Part shown: piece by piece, positions 16,485 to 27,689 of the stretch | How the letters are laid out: each line of letters opens with the position of its first letter | How positions within the stretch are numbered: the first letter of the stretch is position 1 | DNA from: Lysobacterales bacterium | GTDB lineage: Bacteria > Pseudomonadota > Gammaproteobacteria > Xanthomonadales > UBA2363 | NCBI GenBank assembly: GCA_019634735.1 | Contig: JAHCAT010000007.1 | Location: 62,001 to 126,000, forward strand | Direction of reading: 5' to 3' | DNA: 64,000 nt | Translations under genes and position numbers: made by a program | Notes under the pieces: generated by a model | Told to the model about the DNA's origin: nothing | Database searches by the model: none | The model's input: the letters and a program-made list of their open reading frames with translations, nothing else

Positions 16485-16781
16485 ATGGAACTCAAACCCA
16501 CCCAGAAGCGTTACCTGCGCGGCCAGGCGCACCATGTCCGTGCCGTTCTGCAGAGCGGTGCCAAGGGCATCACAGAGGCCTTCCTCGCCGAGGTCGGCGT
16601 CGCCCTGGACCAGCACGAACTCATCAAGCTGAAACTGGCCGCTGAGGACCGCCCGGCGCGGGCCGCGATGGTCGCCCAGGTGGCCGACGCCACCGGCGCC
16701 AGCGTGGTGCAGACCATCGGCCATACCGTGGTTCTTTTCCGCCGCAACCGCGACGAACCGAAGATCGCCCTGCCCGGATGA
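16485..16781 (+). CDS. yhbY: Ribosome-assembly RNA-binding protein YhbY (CRS1-YhbY/CRM domain)
   Basis: The 98-residue protein is a single CRM domain. It has the N-terminal L-R-G-x-A-H-x-x-x-A-V-L-Q-S-G-A-K-G-I-T pattern, the central H-E-L-I-K-L-K-L motif, and the C-terminal Q-T-I-G-H-T-V-V-L-F-R. It binds the large ribosomal subunit precursor. In E. coli yhbY sits beside rlmE-ftsH but on the opposite strand; here it is co-oriented and overlaps the next gene by four bases (ATGA). Confidence 0.93.
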   Translation: MELKPTQKRYLRGQAHHVRAVLQSGAKGITEAFLAEVGVALDQHELIKLKLAAEDRPARAAMVAQVADATGASVVQTIGHTVVLFRRNRDEPKIALPG

Positions 16782-17161
16782 GCGGCCTGGTCATGGACAC
16801 GCCCCGCGGCGATCGCGTGGTGCGCTGGGTCAGGCCGGACGCCATCGCGGTCGGCGGCCAGGAGCTGCGCGGCAGCTTCTCGGTGTCCGCCGACGGCCCG
16901 ATCGAGGACTGGCCGGTGACCTCGGCCGACCACCTGGACGCCACCGACTTGGCCAGGCTGCTCGCGGGGCAGCCCGAACTGGTGGTCCTGGGCACCGGCG
17001 AGCGTCGAGCGAGCCTGGCGCCAGCCCTGCAGTACCAGGTGCTCTCGAAGGGCGTCGGCCTTGAAGTGATGGACAACGGCGCCGCCGCGCGCACCTACAA
17101 CCTGCTCCTGGGCGAGGGCCGGCGCGTGCTGGCCGCCTTCATCCTTCCGGCGCCGGGCTGA
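16778..17161 (+). CDS. MTH938/NDUFAF3-like domain protein (DUF498)
   Basis: The 127-residue product matches the small MTH938-like fold: a V-L-G-T-G-E-R core motif near 69-75, a following segment [20 protein letters not shown], and the C-terminal V-L-A-A-F-I-L-P. Bacterial members are uncharacterised; the human relative helps respiratory complex I assembly, and extending that role here would be inference. It overlaps yhbY by four bases and is followed by rlmE after five bases, so it belongs to the yhbY-rlmE unit. Confidence 0.85.
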   Translation: MSGLVMDTPRGDRVVRWVRPDAIAVGGQELRGSFSVSADGPIEDWPVTSADHLDATDLARLLAGQPELVVLGTGERRASLAPALQYQVLSKGVGLEVMDNGAAARTYNLLLGEGRRVLAAFILPAPG

Positions 17162-17166
17162 TCGCC

Positions 17167-17796
17167 ATGGCCCGGTCGCGAAGCTCCGAGCGCTGGCTGC
17201 GCGAGCACTTCAAGGATCCCTTCGTGAAGAAGGCCCAGGCCGAGGGCCTGCGCTCGCGCGCCGCCTTCAAGCTGGAGGAGCTGCTCGAGCGCGATCGCCT
17301 GCTGCGTCCAGGCATGGTGGTGGTCGACCTGGGCGCCGCGCCGGGCGGCTGGTCGCAGGTCGCGGCGCGCGCCCTGGCCGGCCGCGGCCGGGTCGTTGCG
17401 CTGGACATCCTGGATATGGATGCGCTGCCGGGCGTCGAGTTCATCCGCGGCGATTTCCGCGAGGGTGCAGCCCTGGCCGCGCTGCAGGCGCTGCTGGGGC
17501 AGGACCGGGCCGACCTTGTGCTTTCCGACATGGCCCCCAACATGAGTGGCGTGGACCAGGTCGACCAGGCGCGCGCCATGCACCTTGCCGAGCTGGCCCG
17601 CGACTTCGCGCAGGACTGGCTGAAGCCGGGCGGTGCCTTTCTGGTCAAGCTGTTCCACGGGGTCGGTTTCGACGACTACGTGCGCGATTTGCGGCGGCGC
17701 TTCGACAAGGTGGTGGTGCGCAAGCCGGCGGCGTCCCGGGCGCGCAGTCCCGAGGTCTACGCCCTGGCGACCGGGCTGCGTCCCCGGGCTTCCTGA
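17167..17796 (+). CDS. rlmE: 23S rRNA (uridine-2'-O)-methyltransferase RlmE (FtsJ)
   Basis: The 209-residue protein is the same length as E. coli RlmE and methylates U2552 of 23S rRNA late in 50S assembly. Seen directly are the [18 protein letters not shown] start, the SAM-binding [12 protein letters not shown] near 54-65, and D-M-A-P-N-M-S-G near 121-128. Also visible are catalytic-tetrad-type residues K-L-F-H-G-V-G and K-P-x-A-S-R-x-R-S-x-E-V-Y. It precedes ftsH as in most gammaproteobacteria. Confidence 0.95.
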   Translation: MARSRSSERWLREHFKDPFVKKAQAEGLRSRAAFKLEELLERDRLLRPGMVVVDLGAAPGGWSQVAARALAGRGRVVALDILDMDALPGVEFIRGDFREGAALAALQALLGQDRADLVLSDMAPNMSGVDQVDQARAMHLAELARDFAQDWLKPGGAFLVKLFHGVGFDDYVRDLRRRFDKVVVRKPAASRARSPEVYALATGLRPRAS

Positions 17797-17971
17797 ACGC
17801 CGTTCACTTGGGCCTCAGGGCCGGTCGCTTTAAAGTGGTGGAGTTTCCCGGCCCGTCGGGTCGCGGACAAGGTTCGTAGACCCGGCCGAACACCGCCGGG
17901 CCCTGGCGGCGCTCCCCGGCGCCGCCGCCAAGGCCGCCCTCGTCGGCGGCCGCGTTGGATGCGTCAGAACC

Positions 17972-19897
<1,926 letters not shown>

Positions 19898-20028
19898 CCG
19901 CCTGCCGACGCGTGGTCCGCGTCCGGCGGCCGGCCGGGCGTCAGGGGCGGGACGGCCGGCCGATGGTCGGATGCCGCGTCGGCACGCCCCGCGCGCTGTC
20001 GCGGACCTGAGGCGGGGACCGGCTCGGC

Positions 20029-20223
20029 ATGGCCGGCGGCGGGGGCGTGGAGCGGCTGCTGGCCCTGGTGCTGACCCGGGCCGCCGCCGGACTCGGTGGC
20101 GCCCTGGCCGGCGTCGGCCTGGTGCATCTGGTACTGGCGGCCAACCTGTGGGGGGTGCCGGTGCTGGTGGTCGGCCTGTGGCTGCTCTGGTCCGGCATAC
20201 GCAAGGCGGCAAGCATCGACTGA
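20029..20223 (+). CDS. Small two-helix membrane protein, hypothetical
   Basis: A 64-codon frame encodes two hydrophobic helices (about 10-34 and 37-55) separated by an asparagine and glycine, with a charged C-terminus. It sits between ftsH and folP, co-oriented, with a GAGGCGGGG stretch upstream of the ATG. No family is recognised. The coding-like third-position GC and the placement in a tight operon favour a real gene, but it is short enough to be chance. Confidence 0.5.
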   Translation: MAGGGGVERLLALVLTRAAAGLGGALAGVGLVHLVLAANLWGVPVLVVGLWLLWSGIRKAASID

Positions 20224-20267
20224 ACCCCGCCGCCGCCGCGCGGCCGCGCAAGCCAGGAAGCCATCGC

Positions 20268-21185
20268 ATGACCGATTTCGATCCCCGCGTGACCGTGCTC
20301 GACTGCGCCGGCCGGCCCCTGGTGCTGGATCGTCCGCGGGTGATGGGCATCGTCAATGTCACGCCCGACTCCTTTTCCGATGGCGGTCGGCACGCCGATG
20401 CCGCGGCGGCGATCGCGCACGGCCTGGCCCTGGTCGCCGAGGGCGCCGACCTGCTCGATGTCGGCGGCGAGTCGACCCGGCCCGGCGCGGAAGCGGTGCC
20501 GGTCGAGGAGGAACTGCGCCGGGTGCTGCCGGTGGTCGAAGGCCTGGCGGCTGCAGGCACGGTGCCGGTCAGCATCGACACCAGCCGGCCGGAGGTGATG
20601 CGTGCGGCGGTCGCCGCCGGTGCCGGCATGATCAACGACGTGCGCGCCTTGCGCGGCGAAGGCGCCCTGGATGCCGCAGCGGCGCTGGGTGTGCCGGTCT
20701 GCCTGATGCACATGCAGGGCGAGCCGGACTCGATGCAGGAGGCGCCCCACTACGACGACGTGATCGCCCAGGTGCACCGCTTCCTGGCCGAGCGGGTGTT
20801 CGCCTGCGAGATGGCCGGCATCGACCGGCGCCGCATCGTGCTCGACCCGGGCTTCGGCTTCGGCAAGACGCTGGAGCACAATCTGGCCCTGCTGTCGGGC
20901 CTGGACCGTTTTTCCGACCTGAAACTGCCGATCCTGGCCGGGCTGTCGCGCAAGCGCATGATCGGCACCCTGACCGGCCAGGACGACCCCGCGCAGCGCC
21001 TGCATGGGTCCGTGGCTGCCGCGGTGCTGGCTGCCGAGCGCGGCGCCCGTATCCTGCGCGTCCACGATGTCGCCGCCACCGTCCAGGCGCTCGCCGTCCA
21101 GACCGCGCTGGCCGCGGCAGCCGCCGACCTGCCCAGGCGCACCGCCGCTGCCGCGCCCGCGATCCGCTGGCCGGACGAGGATTGA
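20268..21185 (+). CDS. folP: Dihydropteroate synthase
   Basis: The 305-residue product has the two DHPS signatures: [15 protein letters not shown] near 26-40 and [10 protein letters not shown] near 64-73. It also has S-I-D-T-S, I-N-D-V-R and [10 protein letters not shown] further on. It condenses p-aminobenzoate with the pterin pyrophosphate in folate synthesis and is the sulfonamide target. It is about 20 residues longer than E. coli FolP because of an alanine/proline-rich C-terminal tail. The order ftsH - folP - glmM is conserved with E. coli. G-rich heptads begin directly after the stop codon. Confidence 0.95.
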   Translation: MTDFDPRVTVLDCAGRPLVLDRPRVMGIVNVTPDSFSDGGRHADAAAAIAHGLALVAEGADLLDVGGESTRPGAEAVPVEEELRRVLPVVEGLAAAGTVPVSIDTSRPEVMRAAVAAGAGMINDVRALRGEGALDAAAALGVPVCLMHMQGEPDSMQEAPHYDDVIAQVHRFLAERVFACEMAGIDRRRIVLDPGFGFGKTLEHNLALLSGLDRFSDLKLPILAGLSRKRMIGTLTGQDDPAQRLHGSVAAAVLAAERGARILRVHDVAATVQALAVQTALAAAAADLPRRTAAAAPAIRWPDED

Positions 21186-21375
21186 GGGAGCGGGGAGCAG
21201 GGGAAAGGGAGCAGGGAACAGAGCGCGACGGACCCGGGCGCCATCCACCCGGGCGCCACCCACGCTGCAGCCTTGCCCCCCCCGCGTTTCGCTGGCTGCC
21301 TGCCGATCGGCACGACTGCCCGTCACCTCGAGTCCCCGACCCCCAGCTCCCTTTCCCCTGCTCCCTGCTCCTCGA
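21186..21375. repeat. Inverted pair of short heptad arrays between folP and glmM
   Basis: Five G-rich heptads (GGGAGCG, GGGAGCA, GGGGAAA, GGGAGCA, GGGAACA) at 21186-21220 abut the folP stop. At about 21331-21375 the plus strand carries the inverse, so GGAGCAGGGGAAAGGGAGC is present as an inverted repeat flanking about 110 bases. The loop could hold the glmM promoter. The two arms could also pair in a read-through transcript. Confidence 0.8.
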
Positions 21376-21388
21376 CTACCATCGCGCC

Positions 21389-22729
21389 ATGGCACGCAAA
21401 TACTTCGGAACCGACGGCATCCGCGGCCGGGTCGGGCAATGGCCGGTCACCGCGGAGTTCATGCTCAAGCTGGGCTGGGCCGCCGGGCGGGTGCTGGGCA
21501 ACGGCGCCGCGGCGCCGCTGATCGTGATCGGCAAGGACACCCGCATCTCCGGCTACATGTTCGAGGCTGCGCTGGAAGCCGGGCTGGTCGCAGCGGGCGC
21601 CGACGTGCGCATGCTCGGACCGGTGCCGACGCCGGCAGTGGCCTACCTGACCCAGTCGCTGCGCGCTTCGGCGGGCATCGTCATTTCCGCCTCGCACAAT
21701 CCCTATCAGGACAACGGTATCAAGTTCTTCTCCGCCGATGGCGAGAAACTGGCCGATGCCGTGGAAGTGGCCATCGAGGCCGAACTGGAGAAGCCGTTCG
21801 AGACCGTGGAGTCGGCACGACTGGGCAAGGCCGCGCGCGTCGAGGATGCCGTCGGCCGCTACTGCGAGTTCGTCAAGGGCACGGTGCGCGAGGACCTCAA
21901 CCTGCGCGGCCTGCACATCGTGCTCGACTGCGCGCATGGCGCCACCTACCAGGCGGCGCCCCGGGTGTTCCGCGAACTGGGCGCGCGCCTGACCTTGATC
22001 GGCGACGCCCCCGATGGCCTCAACATCAACCACCAGGTGGGCTCGACGGCGCCGCAGGCGCTGGCCCGCCAGGTGCTGGCGGTGGGCGCCGACCTCGGGA
22101 TCGCCTTCGATGGCGACGGCGACCGGGTGCAGATGGTCGATGCCACGGGGCGGCTGGTCGACGGCGACGACATCGTGCACGTGCTGGCCTCGCGCTGGCA
22201 TGACACCGGCGAGCTGTCCGGTCCGGTGGTCGGCACCCTGATGACCAACTACGGCCTGGAACAGGCGTTCGGGCGCGCCGGCATCGAGTTCCTGCGCACC
22301 GATGTCGGCGACCGCCACGTGCACCGGGCGCTGGTCGCGCGGGGCGGAACCCTGGGCGGCGAAGCCTCCGGCCACATCCTGTGCCTGGACCGGGCCAGCA
22401 CCGGCGACGGCATGGTCAGCGCCCTGGCGGTGCTCGAGGCGCTGGCCGACAGCGGACGCACCCTGGCGGAAGCCGCCGGCGGCTGGACGCGCTATCCGCA
22501 GACCACGGTCAATGTGCCTGTCACCGGCAACGCCCGGGCCCTGGTGGCCTCGGCGTCGGTGGAGGCCGCACGTGCGGCCGCGGAGCAGCAACTGGCCGGC
22601 CGCGGCCGGATCGTGCTGCGACCTTCCGGAACCGAGCCGGTGGTCCGGGTGACGGTCGAGGCGGCCGATCCCGAGGAAGTGCGCGCAGTGGTCACCGGGC
22701 TCGCCGCGGCGGTGCAGTCGGCGGCCTGA
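21389..22729 (+). CDS. glmM: Phosphoglucosamine mutase
   Basis: The 446-residue enzyme converts glucosamine-6-phosphate to glucosamine-1-phosphate for peptidoglycan and LPS precursors. It has the start [12 protein letters not shown], the phosphoserine loop S-A-S-H-N-P with the reactive Ser at residue 102 (same number as E. coli), the Mg site D-G-D-G-D-R near 242-247, the sugar-binding G-E-A-S-G-H, and the C-terminal phosphate-binding R-P-S-G-T-E-P. The start at 21389 is fixed by homology. A much longer overlapping frame exists upstream in folP but is a shadow. Confidence 0.96.
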   Translation: MARKYFGTDGIRGRVGQWPVTAEFMLKLGWAAGRVLGNGAAAPLIVIGKDTRISGYMFEAALEAGLVAAGADVRMLGPVPTPAVAYLTQSLRASAGIVISASHNPYQDNGIKFFSADGEKLADAVEVAIEAELEKPFETVESARLGKAARVEDAVGRYCEFVKGTVREDLNLRGLHIVLDCAHGATYQAAPRVFRELGARLTLIGDAPDGLNINHQVGSTAPQALARQVLAVGADLGIAFDGDGDRVQMVDATGRLVDGDDIVHVLASRWHDTGELSGPVVGTLMTNYGLEQAFGRAGIEFLRTDVGDRHVHRALVARGGTLGGEASGHILCLDRASTGDGMVSALAVLEALADSGRTLAEAAGGWTRYPQTTVNVPVTGNARALVASASVEAARAAAEQQLAGRGRIVLRPSGTEPVVRVTVEAADPEEVRAVVTGLAAAVQSAA

Positions 22730-22832
22730 TCCCCTTCCGGCTTGACCCCGGTCAAGTCGGGCGGCCGGGGCCGATGGCCTACAATCGGAGCCGTTCCCGG
22801 ACGTCCGCCGGGCGCCTTCCGTCCCCGCACGC

Positions 22833-23771
22833 ATGAGCCACCACGTCCCCACCCTGGATATCCGCCGCTACGACACCGACCGCACGGCGTTCGTGCGCGA
22901 GCTGGGCGAGGCCTACCAGCGCTTCGGCTTCTGCGGCATCAGCGGCCACGGCATCGATCCGGCGCTGCTGTCCGGCGCCTACGATGCCTTCCAGCGCTTT
23001 TTCGCGCTGCCCGCCGAAGTCAAGATGAAGTACCACGTGCCGGGCAGCGGCGGCGCGCGCGGCTACACGCCGTTCGCCATCGAGACCGCCAAGGACTCGC
23101 AGTACCCCGACCTCAAGGAGTTCTGGCACATCGGCCGGGAGATCCCGCGCGATCACCGCCATGCGCAGGTGATGCCGGCCAACCTCTGGCCGGACGAGGT
23201 GCCGGGTTTCCGCGAGCACGGTTACGGCATGTACCAGGCACTCGACGCGCTGGGCGTGCGCGTGCTGCGCGCGCTGGCCCTGCACATCGATCTGCCCGAG
23301 CACTGGTTCGACGACAAGGTCGACCTGGGCAACTCCATCCTGCGGCCGATCCACTATCCGCCGATCCAGACCGAGGACGTGCCCAACGTCCGCGCCGGCG
23401 CCCATGAAGACATCAACTTCATCACCCTGCTGGTCGGCGCCAGCGCCGCCGGGCTGGAACTGTTGAACCGAGACGGCGAGTGGCTGCCGGTGACCACCCA
23501 GGGCGACACCATCGTGGTCAATATCGGCGACATGCTTCAGCGTCTGAGCAACCACGTGTATCCCTCGACCACCCACCGGGTGGTCAATCCCAGGGGCGAT
23601 GCGGCGCGCCAGCCGCGTTATTCGATTCCGTTCTTCCTGCACCCGAATCCGGACTTCCTGATCCGGACTTTGCCGGGCTGCATCACGGCCGACAACCCGG
23701 ACCGCTATCCCGAGCCGATCACCGCCCACGACTACCTGATGGAGCGTCTGCGCGAGATCCGTCTGGTCTGA
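22833..23771 (+). CDS. Isopenicillin-N-synthase-like Fe(II)/2-oxoglutarate oxygenase
   Basis: The 312-residue protein has the N-terminal DIOX_N region (G-F-C-G-I-S-G-H-G-I near 32-41) and the jelly-roll core. The iron ligands sit in H-E-D-I-N-F and S-T-T-H-R-V-V-N-P, and the co-substrate arginine in R-Y-S-I-P-F-F. It probably hydroxylates or oxidises a small molecule, but the substrate is not predictable from context. Proteins of this group are widespread in proteobacteria outside antibiotic clusters, so no beta-lactam role is implied. It starts 103 bases after glmM with no obvious operon partner. Confidence 0.88.
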   Translation: MSHHVPTLDIRRYDTDRTAFVRELGEAYQRFGFCGISGHGIDPALLSGAYDAFQRFFALPAEVKMKYHVPGSGGARGYTPFAIETAKDSQYPDLKEFWHIGREIPRDHRHAQVMPANLWPDEVPGFREHGYGMYQALDALGVRVLRALALHIDLPEHWFDDKVDLGNSILRPIHYPPIQTEDVPNVRAGAHEDINFITLLVGASAAGLELLNRDGEWLPVTTQGDTIVVNIGDMLQRLSNHVYPSTTHRVVNPRGDAARQPRYSIPFFLHPNPDFLIRTLPGCITADNPDRYPEPITAHDYLMERLREIRLV

Positions 23772-23875
23772 GCGCCGGCGGCACGGCACGGGCACATCAC
23801 TCCTGGGGTCCTCACTGGCGCCCCGTCCACGCAGCCAGGCCGCCGCGTTCCCCAGGGCCAAGCGCGTGCCGCCAG

Positions 23876-23915
23876 TGCGACGGCACCGCACTTCTCCCTT
23901 CCCCGCGGGCGGGGC
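23876..23915 (-). repeat. Fragment of the composite palindromic repeat adjoining copy B
   Basis: GCGACGGCACCGCACTTCTC followed by a shortened palindrome CCTTCCCCGCGGGCGGGG matches the left part of the family core. The full-length copy B starts two to three bases later, so the new copy seems to have inserted into, or recombined with, an older one. Confidence 0.65.
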
Positions 23916-23917
23916 CT

Positions 23918-24199
23918 GATTGGCGTCGTGCCTCAGTCCAGGATCGGGACCAAGGGCCAGGACTCGGTAAATATGTTCGGTAAGCGGAGCGCGCTGAGCT
24001 CCCCTCTCCCTGTGGGAGAGGGGCCGGGGGAGAGGGTCGGGGCTTGCCATGATCTGCATCGTTGCCGGCTCAGCGGCGTGCGCTGGCCGGGGCGGCCCTC
24101 TCCCCCGCCCCTCCCCCGCAGGGCGGGGGAGGGGCGAAGTGCGGTGCCGTCGCACCGGCGACACGCCGCCTGGCAGCGGGCTGAGACACGATGCTGATC
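23918..24199 (-). repeat. Composite palindromic element, copy B (most complete), with terminal inverted repeats
   Basis: Bounded by GATTGGCGTCGTGCCTCAG at 23918-23936 and CTGAGACACGATGCTGATC at 24181-24199. From the left it holds a GGACCAAGGGCCAGGAC segment resembling the G-rich heptads and a CCCCTCTCC..GGAGAGGGG stem near 24000-24018. It then has GGTCGGGGCTTGCCATGATC, GCCGGCTCAGCGGCGTGCGC, a second stem CCCCTCCCCCGC..GCGGGGGAGGGG near 24108-24134, and AAGTGCGGTGCCGTCGCA. It is the reverse complement of copy A plus about 85 internal bases, and has no open reading frame of note. Confidence 0.88.
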
Positions 24200-24204
24200 A
24201 GGTA

Positions 24205-24292
24205 TCGGAGAGGAGTCGTGGGAGAGGGCCGGCACTTGCCATGATCTGCATGGTTGCCGGCCCAGCGGCGCGCGCCGGGCCGGCATCGATGC
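24205..24292 (-). repeat. Composite palindromic element, fragment F
   Basis: GGGAGAGGGCCGGCACTTGC, CATGATCTGCATGGTTGCC and GGCCCAGCGGCGCGCGCCGG repeat the interior of copy B immediately beside it. The remainder of the gap to 24357 shows nothing recognisable. Confidence 0.7.
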
Positions 24293-24357
24293 AGCGCCTG
24301 GTCGGAGTCGGCCCTGCACGCCCGGCTTGTCGCGCCCGGGCAAAGGCGTGGCTGACG

Positions 24358-26760
24358 TCAGCGTGGTGTCGCAGGCGGAGCGGGCTGCAGGGTCAGGCGC
24401 CAGCGTGCCGGCCCCGGCGCCAGGGGTGTGGCCTCGCCGCGCTCCCAGTGGTCGTGGCCGGCGCCGTACCAGGGTGCCAGCGGATGGCCGGTCTGCCCGC
24501 CCGGCATGTGCATCAGGCCCGCCTCTTCGCGGCCGGGGGCGACCACCATCCGCTGCGAGGCGCCGAAGCTGGGCCCCTGCACTCTCGGCACATGGTTGTC
24601 GCCGGGCAGCGGCGTCGCCGGCATCGACAACAGGCCGGCCAGCCAGCCCGGCATGGCCATGGCCAGCGGGTGGCGGATGCGCGCCGTGTTGGCTTCGCCC
24701 CAGGTGCGCGCGGCCAGTCCGCCGGGCCGGGCGTCCAGTTCCTCGGCGACAGCCCGGGCCGCGTCGAGCAGCAGGCCGTCCCAGTCGTCGTGGGGCGGCG
24801 GCAGCAGGTGCGCAGGGCGGACCTCGAGGAGCTGCCGGACCAGGCCCTCGGTCTGGCCCAGGCGCGGCCAGCGGAACTCCGGGTCGATCGATCGCAGCGG
24901 CGCCGCCAGCCCGTCGAGCACGGTGTCGTGGACGCGGGTCCGGAAGGCGCGGACCAGGCGGTAGGAGACACTGTCGGTGCAGGCGCAGCCATCCCAGACC
25001 TCGACCTGCGTGGCCAGCGCGGCCAGCGCCGGATCGCCGCCGCCATCGCCGATGCGGGTGCGCAACAGGCGCCACCAGTCGGTCATCAGGATCGCCTGGT
25101 CGTCGAGCTGGATCGCCAGCAGGTCGGCTTCGCGATGGCGTTCGCTGGCGGCCAGGCGGTCGCGGATCTGCGCGCCTCGGGCGCCCAGGTCATAGCCGCC
25201 GTCGCCGATCAGGGCGAGCGCCTCGTCGCCCATCACGCGGGCGTTCGCTGTCCAGATCCGGCCGTGCGGCGGGTCGACCACGCGTGGCTGCTGGTTGGCG
25301 GGCAGCCAGCCCTGCCAGAGATCGCCGGCGAGCTGCGCGCTGTCCAGCACCCGGGCCGGGTCGCGGTCCGGCGGCCGTGCCGGGATGCGACCGGCCAGGA
25401 TCCATCCGACCCGCCCTGAGGCATCGCCGGCGACCAGGTTCTGCGCCGGGATGCCGGCCTCGGCGGCGATCGCCATCGCCTGGTCCAGGTTGCCGGCATG
25501 GGCCAGGTCGAGCAGGCGGGTGTTGACCGCGCCCGGCCGATGGGCGGTCCAGGCCACGGCCAGCGGCTGGCCGGTGTCGTCCTCGCCGATCACCGGGCCC
25601 CATCGGGACTCGAGCACCTCCAGCGTCTCGTCGGCGCCGCCACGCACCGACAGCGTCTCGAGGTGCCGGTCCAGCGGCTGCCAGCCATCGGCATCGCGGT
25701 AGCGCAGCGGATCGTCGGGGTCCAGGCGCAGACGGACCAGGTCCAGCCAGTCGCCATAGCTGTTGGTGAAGGCCCAGGCGACCTTGCCGTTGCTGCCGAC
25801 CACCATGGCCGGCACGCCGGGCAGGGTGACGCCATCCAGGCGCACCGCCTGGCCGGATTCGTTCCACGTCAGCCGGGCGCGATACCAGATCGACGGCACC
25901 CGCAGGCCCAGGTGCATGTCATTGGCGACCAGGGCCGCGGTGCCGCCGGTCAGCCAGCCGGCCACCGCGAAGTTGTTGCTGCCGGGCAGCGCCAGGTGCT
26001 GGTCGTCGGCGCTTGCCGGTCCGGCGCTGGCCGGCAGGGCGCGCAGATCGAGCAGGTCGGCAGTCGGAACCGGTGGGTCGGGCAGGACCGTGCCGTCGAG
26101 GGCGGCATCCAGCGGGGTGCCCGGCCGGACGATGAAGTCGTATACCCCGGGCGGCAGGTGGCGGTAGGCGAAATCCAGGGTGCGCTCGCGGCGGTTGCCG
26201 GCATCCTGCAGGTCGAAGAACATCGCGACCACGGCAAGCAGGCTGTCCTCAGTCTTCCAGGGCTGCGGTTGCTGGCGCACCAGCAGATAGGGCCAGGGCC
26301 GCACCCGCAGCTGCGCCAGGCCTTCATTCACGCCGTCGGCATAGGCCTGCAGACGGGCACGGTCGGTGGGACCGAGCGCCGCCACTGCCTGCCTCATGCG
26401 CGCCCGGAACCGGTGCACACGATGCCGGCGATCGATGGGCAGGGCCGCGCTGCCGAGCAGGGCGGCCAGCTCGCCTGCGGCTGCCCGGCGCGATAGGTCC
26501 ATTTCGAAGAAGCGCTCCTGGCCATGCAGCCAGCCCAGGCTGCGTGCCAGGTCTTCGGCATCGGCGGCGTCGACTGTGGCCACGCCCAGGGCGTCGCGCT
26601 CGATACTCACGGCGGCCTTGAGGCCAGGCAGCCGGTGCTCCCCGGAGCGCGCCGGCAGGCTGCCGCGCAGGGCCAACCATCCAGCCAGCAGGCCGGCCAG
26701 TCCCAGCACGAGCAGCAGTGCAAGCAGTCGGGCCAGCAGGCGTGGCAGGCGTCTGGACAT
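24358..26760 (-). CDS. Penicillin acylase family protein (Ntn hydrolase)
   Basis: The 800-residue precursor has an N-terminal hydrophobic segment (about 8-29) serving as signal or anchor, an alpha-chain region, and the autoprocessing site L-P-G followed by S-N-N-F-A-V-A-G, with the new N-terminal nucleophile serine at residue 261. Conserved beta-chain landmarks include A-N-D-M-H-L and the V-G-S-N-G-K-V-A-W-A-F-T-N segment. After export and self-cleavage it should hydrolyse an amide. Family members act on penicillins, N-acyl-homoserine lactones or other acyl amides, and the substrate here is not evident. ATG at 26760 precedes the hydrophobic segment. It is divergent from the sigma factor locus. 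Confidence 0.9.
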   Translation of the reverse strand: MSRRLPRLLARLLALLLVLGLAGLLAGWLALRGSLPARSGEHRLPGLKAAVSIERDALGVATVDAADAEDLARSLGWLHGQERFFEMDLSRRAAAGELAALLGSAALPIDRRHRVHRFRARMRQAVAALGPTDRARLQAYADGVNEGLAQLRVRPWPYLLVRQQPQPWKTEDSLLAVVAMFFDLQDAGNRRERTLDFAYRHLPPGVYDFIVRPGTPLDAALDGTVLPDPPVPTADLLDLRALPASAGPASADDQHLALPGSNNFAVAGWLTGGTAALVANDMHLGLRVPSIWYRARLTWNESGQAVRLDGVTLPGVPAMVVGSNGKVAWAFTNSYGDWLDLVRLRLDPDDPLRYRDADGWQPLDRHLETLSVRGGADETLEVLESRWGPVIGEDDTGQPLAVAWTAHRPGAVNTRLLDLAHAGNLDQAMAIAAEAGIPAQNLVAGDASGRVGWILAGRIPARPPDRDPARVLDSAQLAGDLWQGWLPANQQPRVVDPPHGRIWTANARVMGDEALALIGDGGYDLGARGAQIRDRLAASERHREADLLAIQLDDQAILMTDWWRLLRTRIGDGGGDPALAALATQVEVWDGCACTDSVSYRLVRAFRTRVHDTVLDGLAAPLRSIDPEFRWPRLGQTEGLVRQLLEVRPAHLLPPPHDDWDGLLLDAARAVAEELDARPGGLAARTWGEANTARIRHPLAMAMPGWLAGLLSMPATPLPGDNHVPRVQGPSFGASQRMVVAPGREEAGLMHMPGGQTGHPLAPWYGAGHDHWERGEATPLAPGPARWRLTLQPAPPATPR

Positions 26761-26999
26761 CAGCGGATCCCCGGGCGTGGAAGGCCCGATGGTAGGTGCC
26801 AGGGACGGGGGGTGCCAGTCCGGGCCTGACCTCTGCGGTCCGGCCGCTGTGCCGATGTGGGTGCGACCTTTCCGGCCTGTGGGCGACCCGCCAAGACGCG
26901 CTCAAACGGCAAGCAAAACAGGTGGAATGTGAAGGATGCCTCCTATGTGCTGTGAGTGAATTCCGTTAGCATGTGCGCATCGGCCGGGGAGGGCTGGTA
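26761..26999. other. Divergent intergenic region upstream of the sigma/CHAT locus
   Basis: About 240 bases between divergent starts. The 26895-26975 part is AT-richer than its surroundings and contains the probable promoters. I see GGAATGTGAAGG and GAATTCCGTTAGC stretches but no consensus I would call an operator. Confidence 0.35.
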
Positions 27000-27605
27000 G
27001 TGGACGTCGCGGCAAAGGCACAAAGCGTGACGATGCCCGATCTGGCCGGGCTGGTTGCGCGCGTGGTGGCTGGCGATCGCCGGGCCGAGGTCGAGCTGGT
27101 CGACTGCTTCAGGCGTGGCGTGGCGGTGCTCGCGCGCAGGCACTGCCGGCCGCTCGACCCCGCTGCCGACGACATCGCCCAGGATGTGCTGATGGCGATG
27201 CTCGAGCGCGTGCGCGCCGGCGCCATCAAGGAGCCCGCGGCCTTGCCCGCCTATCTGCGCACCGCCGTGGTGCACGCCGCGGCCGCCCGCTACCGGCCGC
27301 GCCGCGAACAGGCGCTCGACGGCCCCGATCGCATCGGCGAGCGGCTTGCCGACGAACACGCCGACCCTGCGGCGAGCCTGGCCGCCGGGCAGCTTGGCGC
27401 GGCCATCGCCAGCCTGCTCGGCGAGCTGACGGTGCCCAGGGATCGCGAGCTGTTGCGGCGCTTCTACCTGCTCGAACACGACCGCGACGAGGTCTGTGCG
27501 GCACTGGGCATCGATCCCGGGCACTTCCACCGGGTCATCCATCGGGCCCGGCAGCGTTTCGGCGAGATACTGGCCCGCCATGGCCTGGGCGCCGGTCCAG
27601 GCTGA
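27000..27605 (+). CDS. ECF-like RNA polymerase sigma factor (sigma/CHAT locus I)
   Basis: The product (201 residues from GTG at 27000, or 210 from ATG at 26973) shows region 2 features (D-D-I-A-Q-D-V-L-M-A-M-L-E-R-V, the core-binding helix) and a region 4 helix-turn-helix (Y-L-L-E-H-D-R-D-E-V-C-A-A-L-G-I then H-F-H-R-V-I-H-R-A-R-Q-R-F). GTG at 27000 is preferred because GGGGAGGG lies about six bases upstream. It is followed 84 bases later by an anti-sigma-like membrane protein, so it is probably sequestered until a signal arrives. It lacks the extra C-terminal domains of larger ECF types. Confidence 0.82.
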   Translation: MDVAAKAQSVTMPDLAGLVARVVAGDRRAEVELVDCFRRGVAVLARRHCRPLDPAADDIAQDVLMAMLERVRAGAIKEPAALPAYLRTAVVHAAAARYRPRREQALDGPDRIGERLADEHADPAASLAAGQLGAAIASLLGELTVPRDRELLRRFYLLEHDRDEVCAALGIDPGHFHRVIHRARQRFGEILARHGLGAGPG

Positions 27606-27689
27606 ACCGATGGCAACCTTGATGGGATACCCGATGCCCGACCGCCTCCTTACCCGTCATGAACCGCACGTCGCAGCGAGGGCTGGAGG

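Noticed and set aside
20096..22729. An 877-codon frame suggesting a folP-glmM fusion
   Set aside because: The first half is a shadow of folP; only the part from 21389 encodes GlmM, which has its own family-typical start.
22833..23771. Isopenicillin N synthase plus penicillin acylase as a beta-lactam gene cluster
   Set aside because: The two genes are convergent and separated by repeats; both families are broad, and no ACV synthetase or other pathway gene is nearby.
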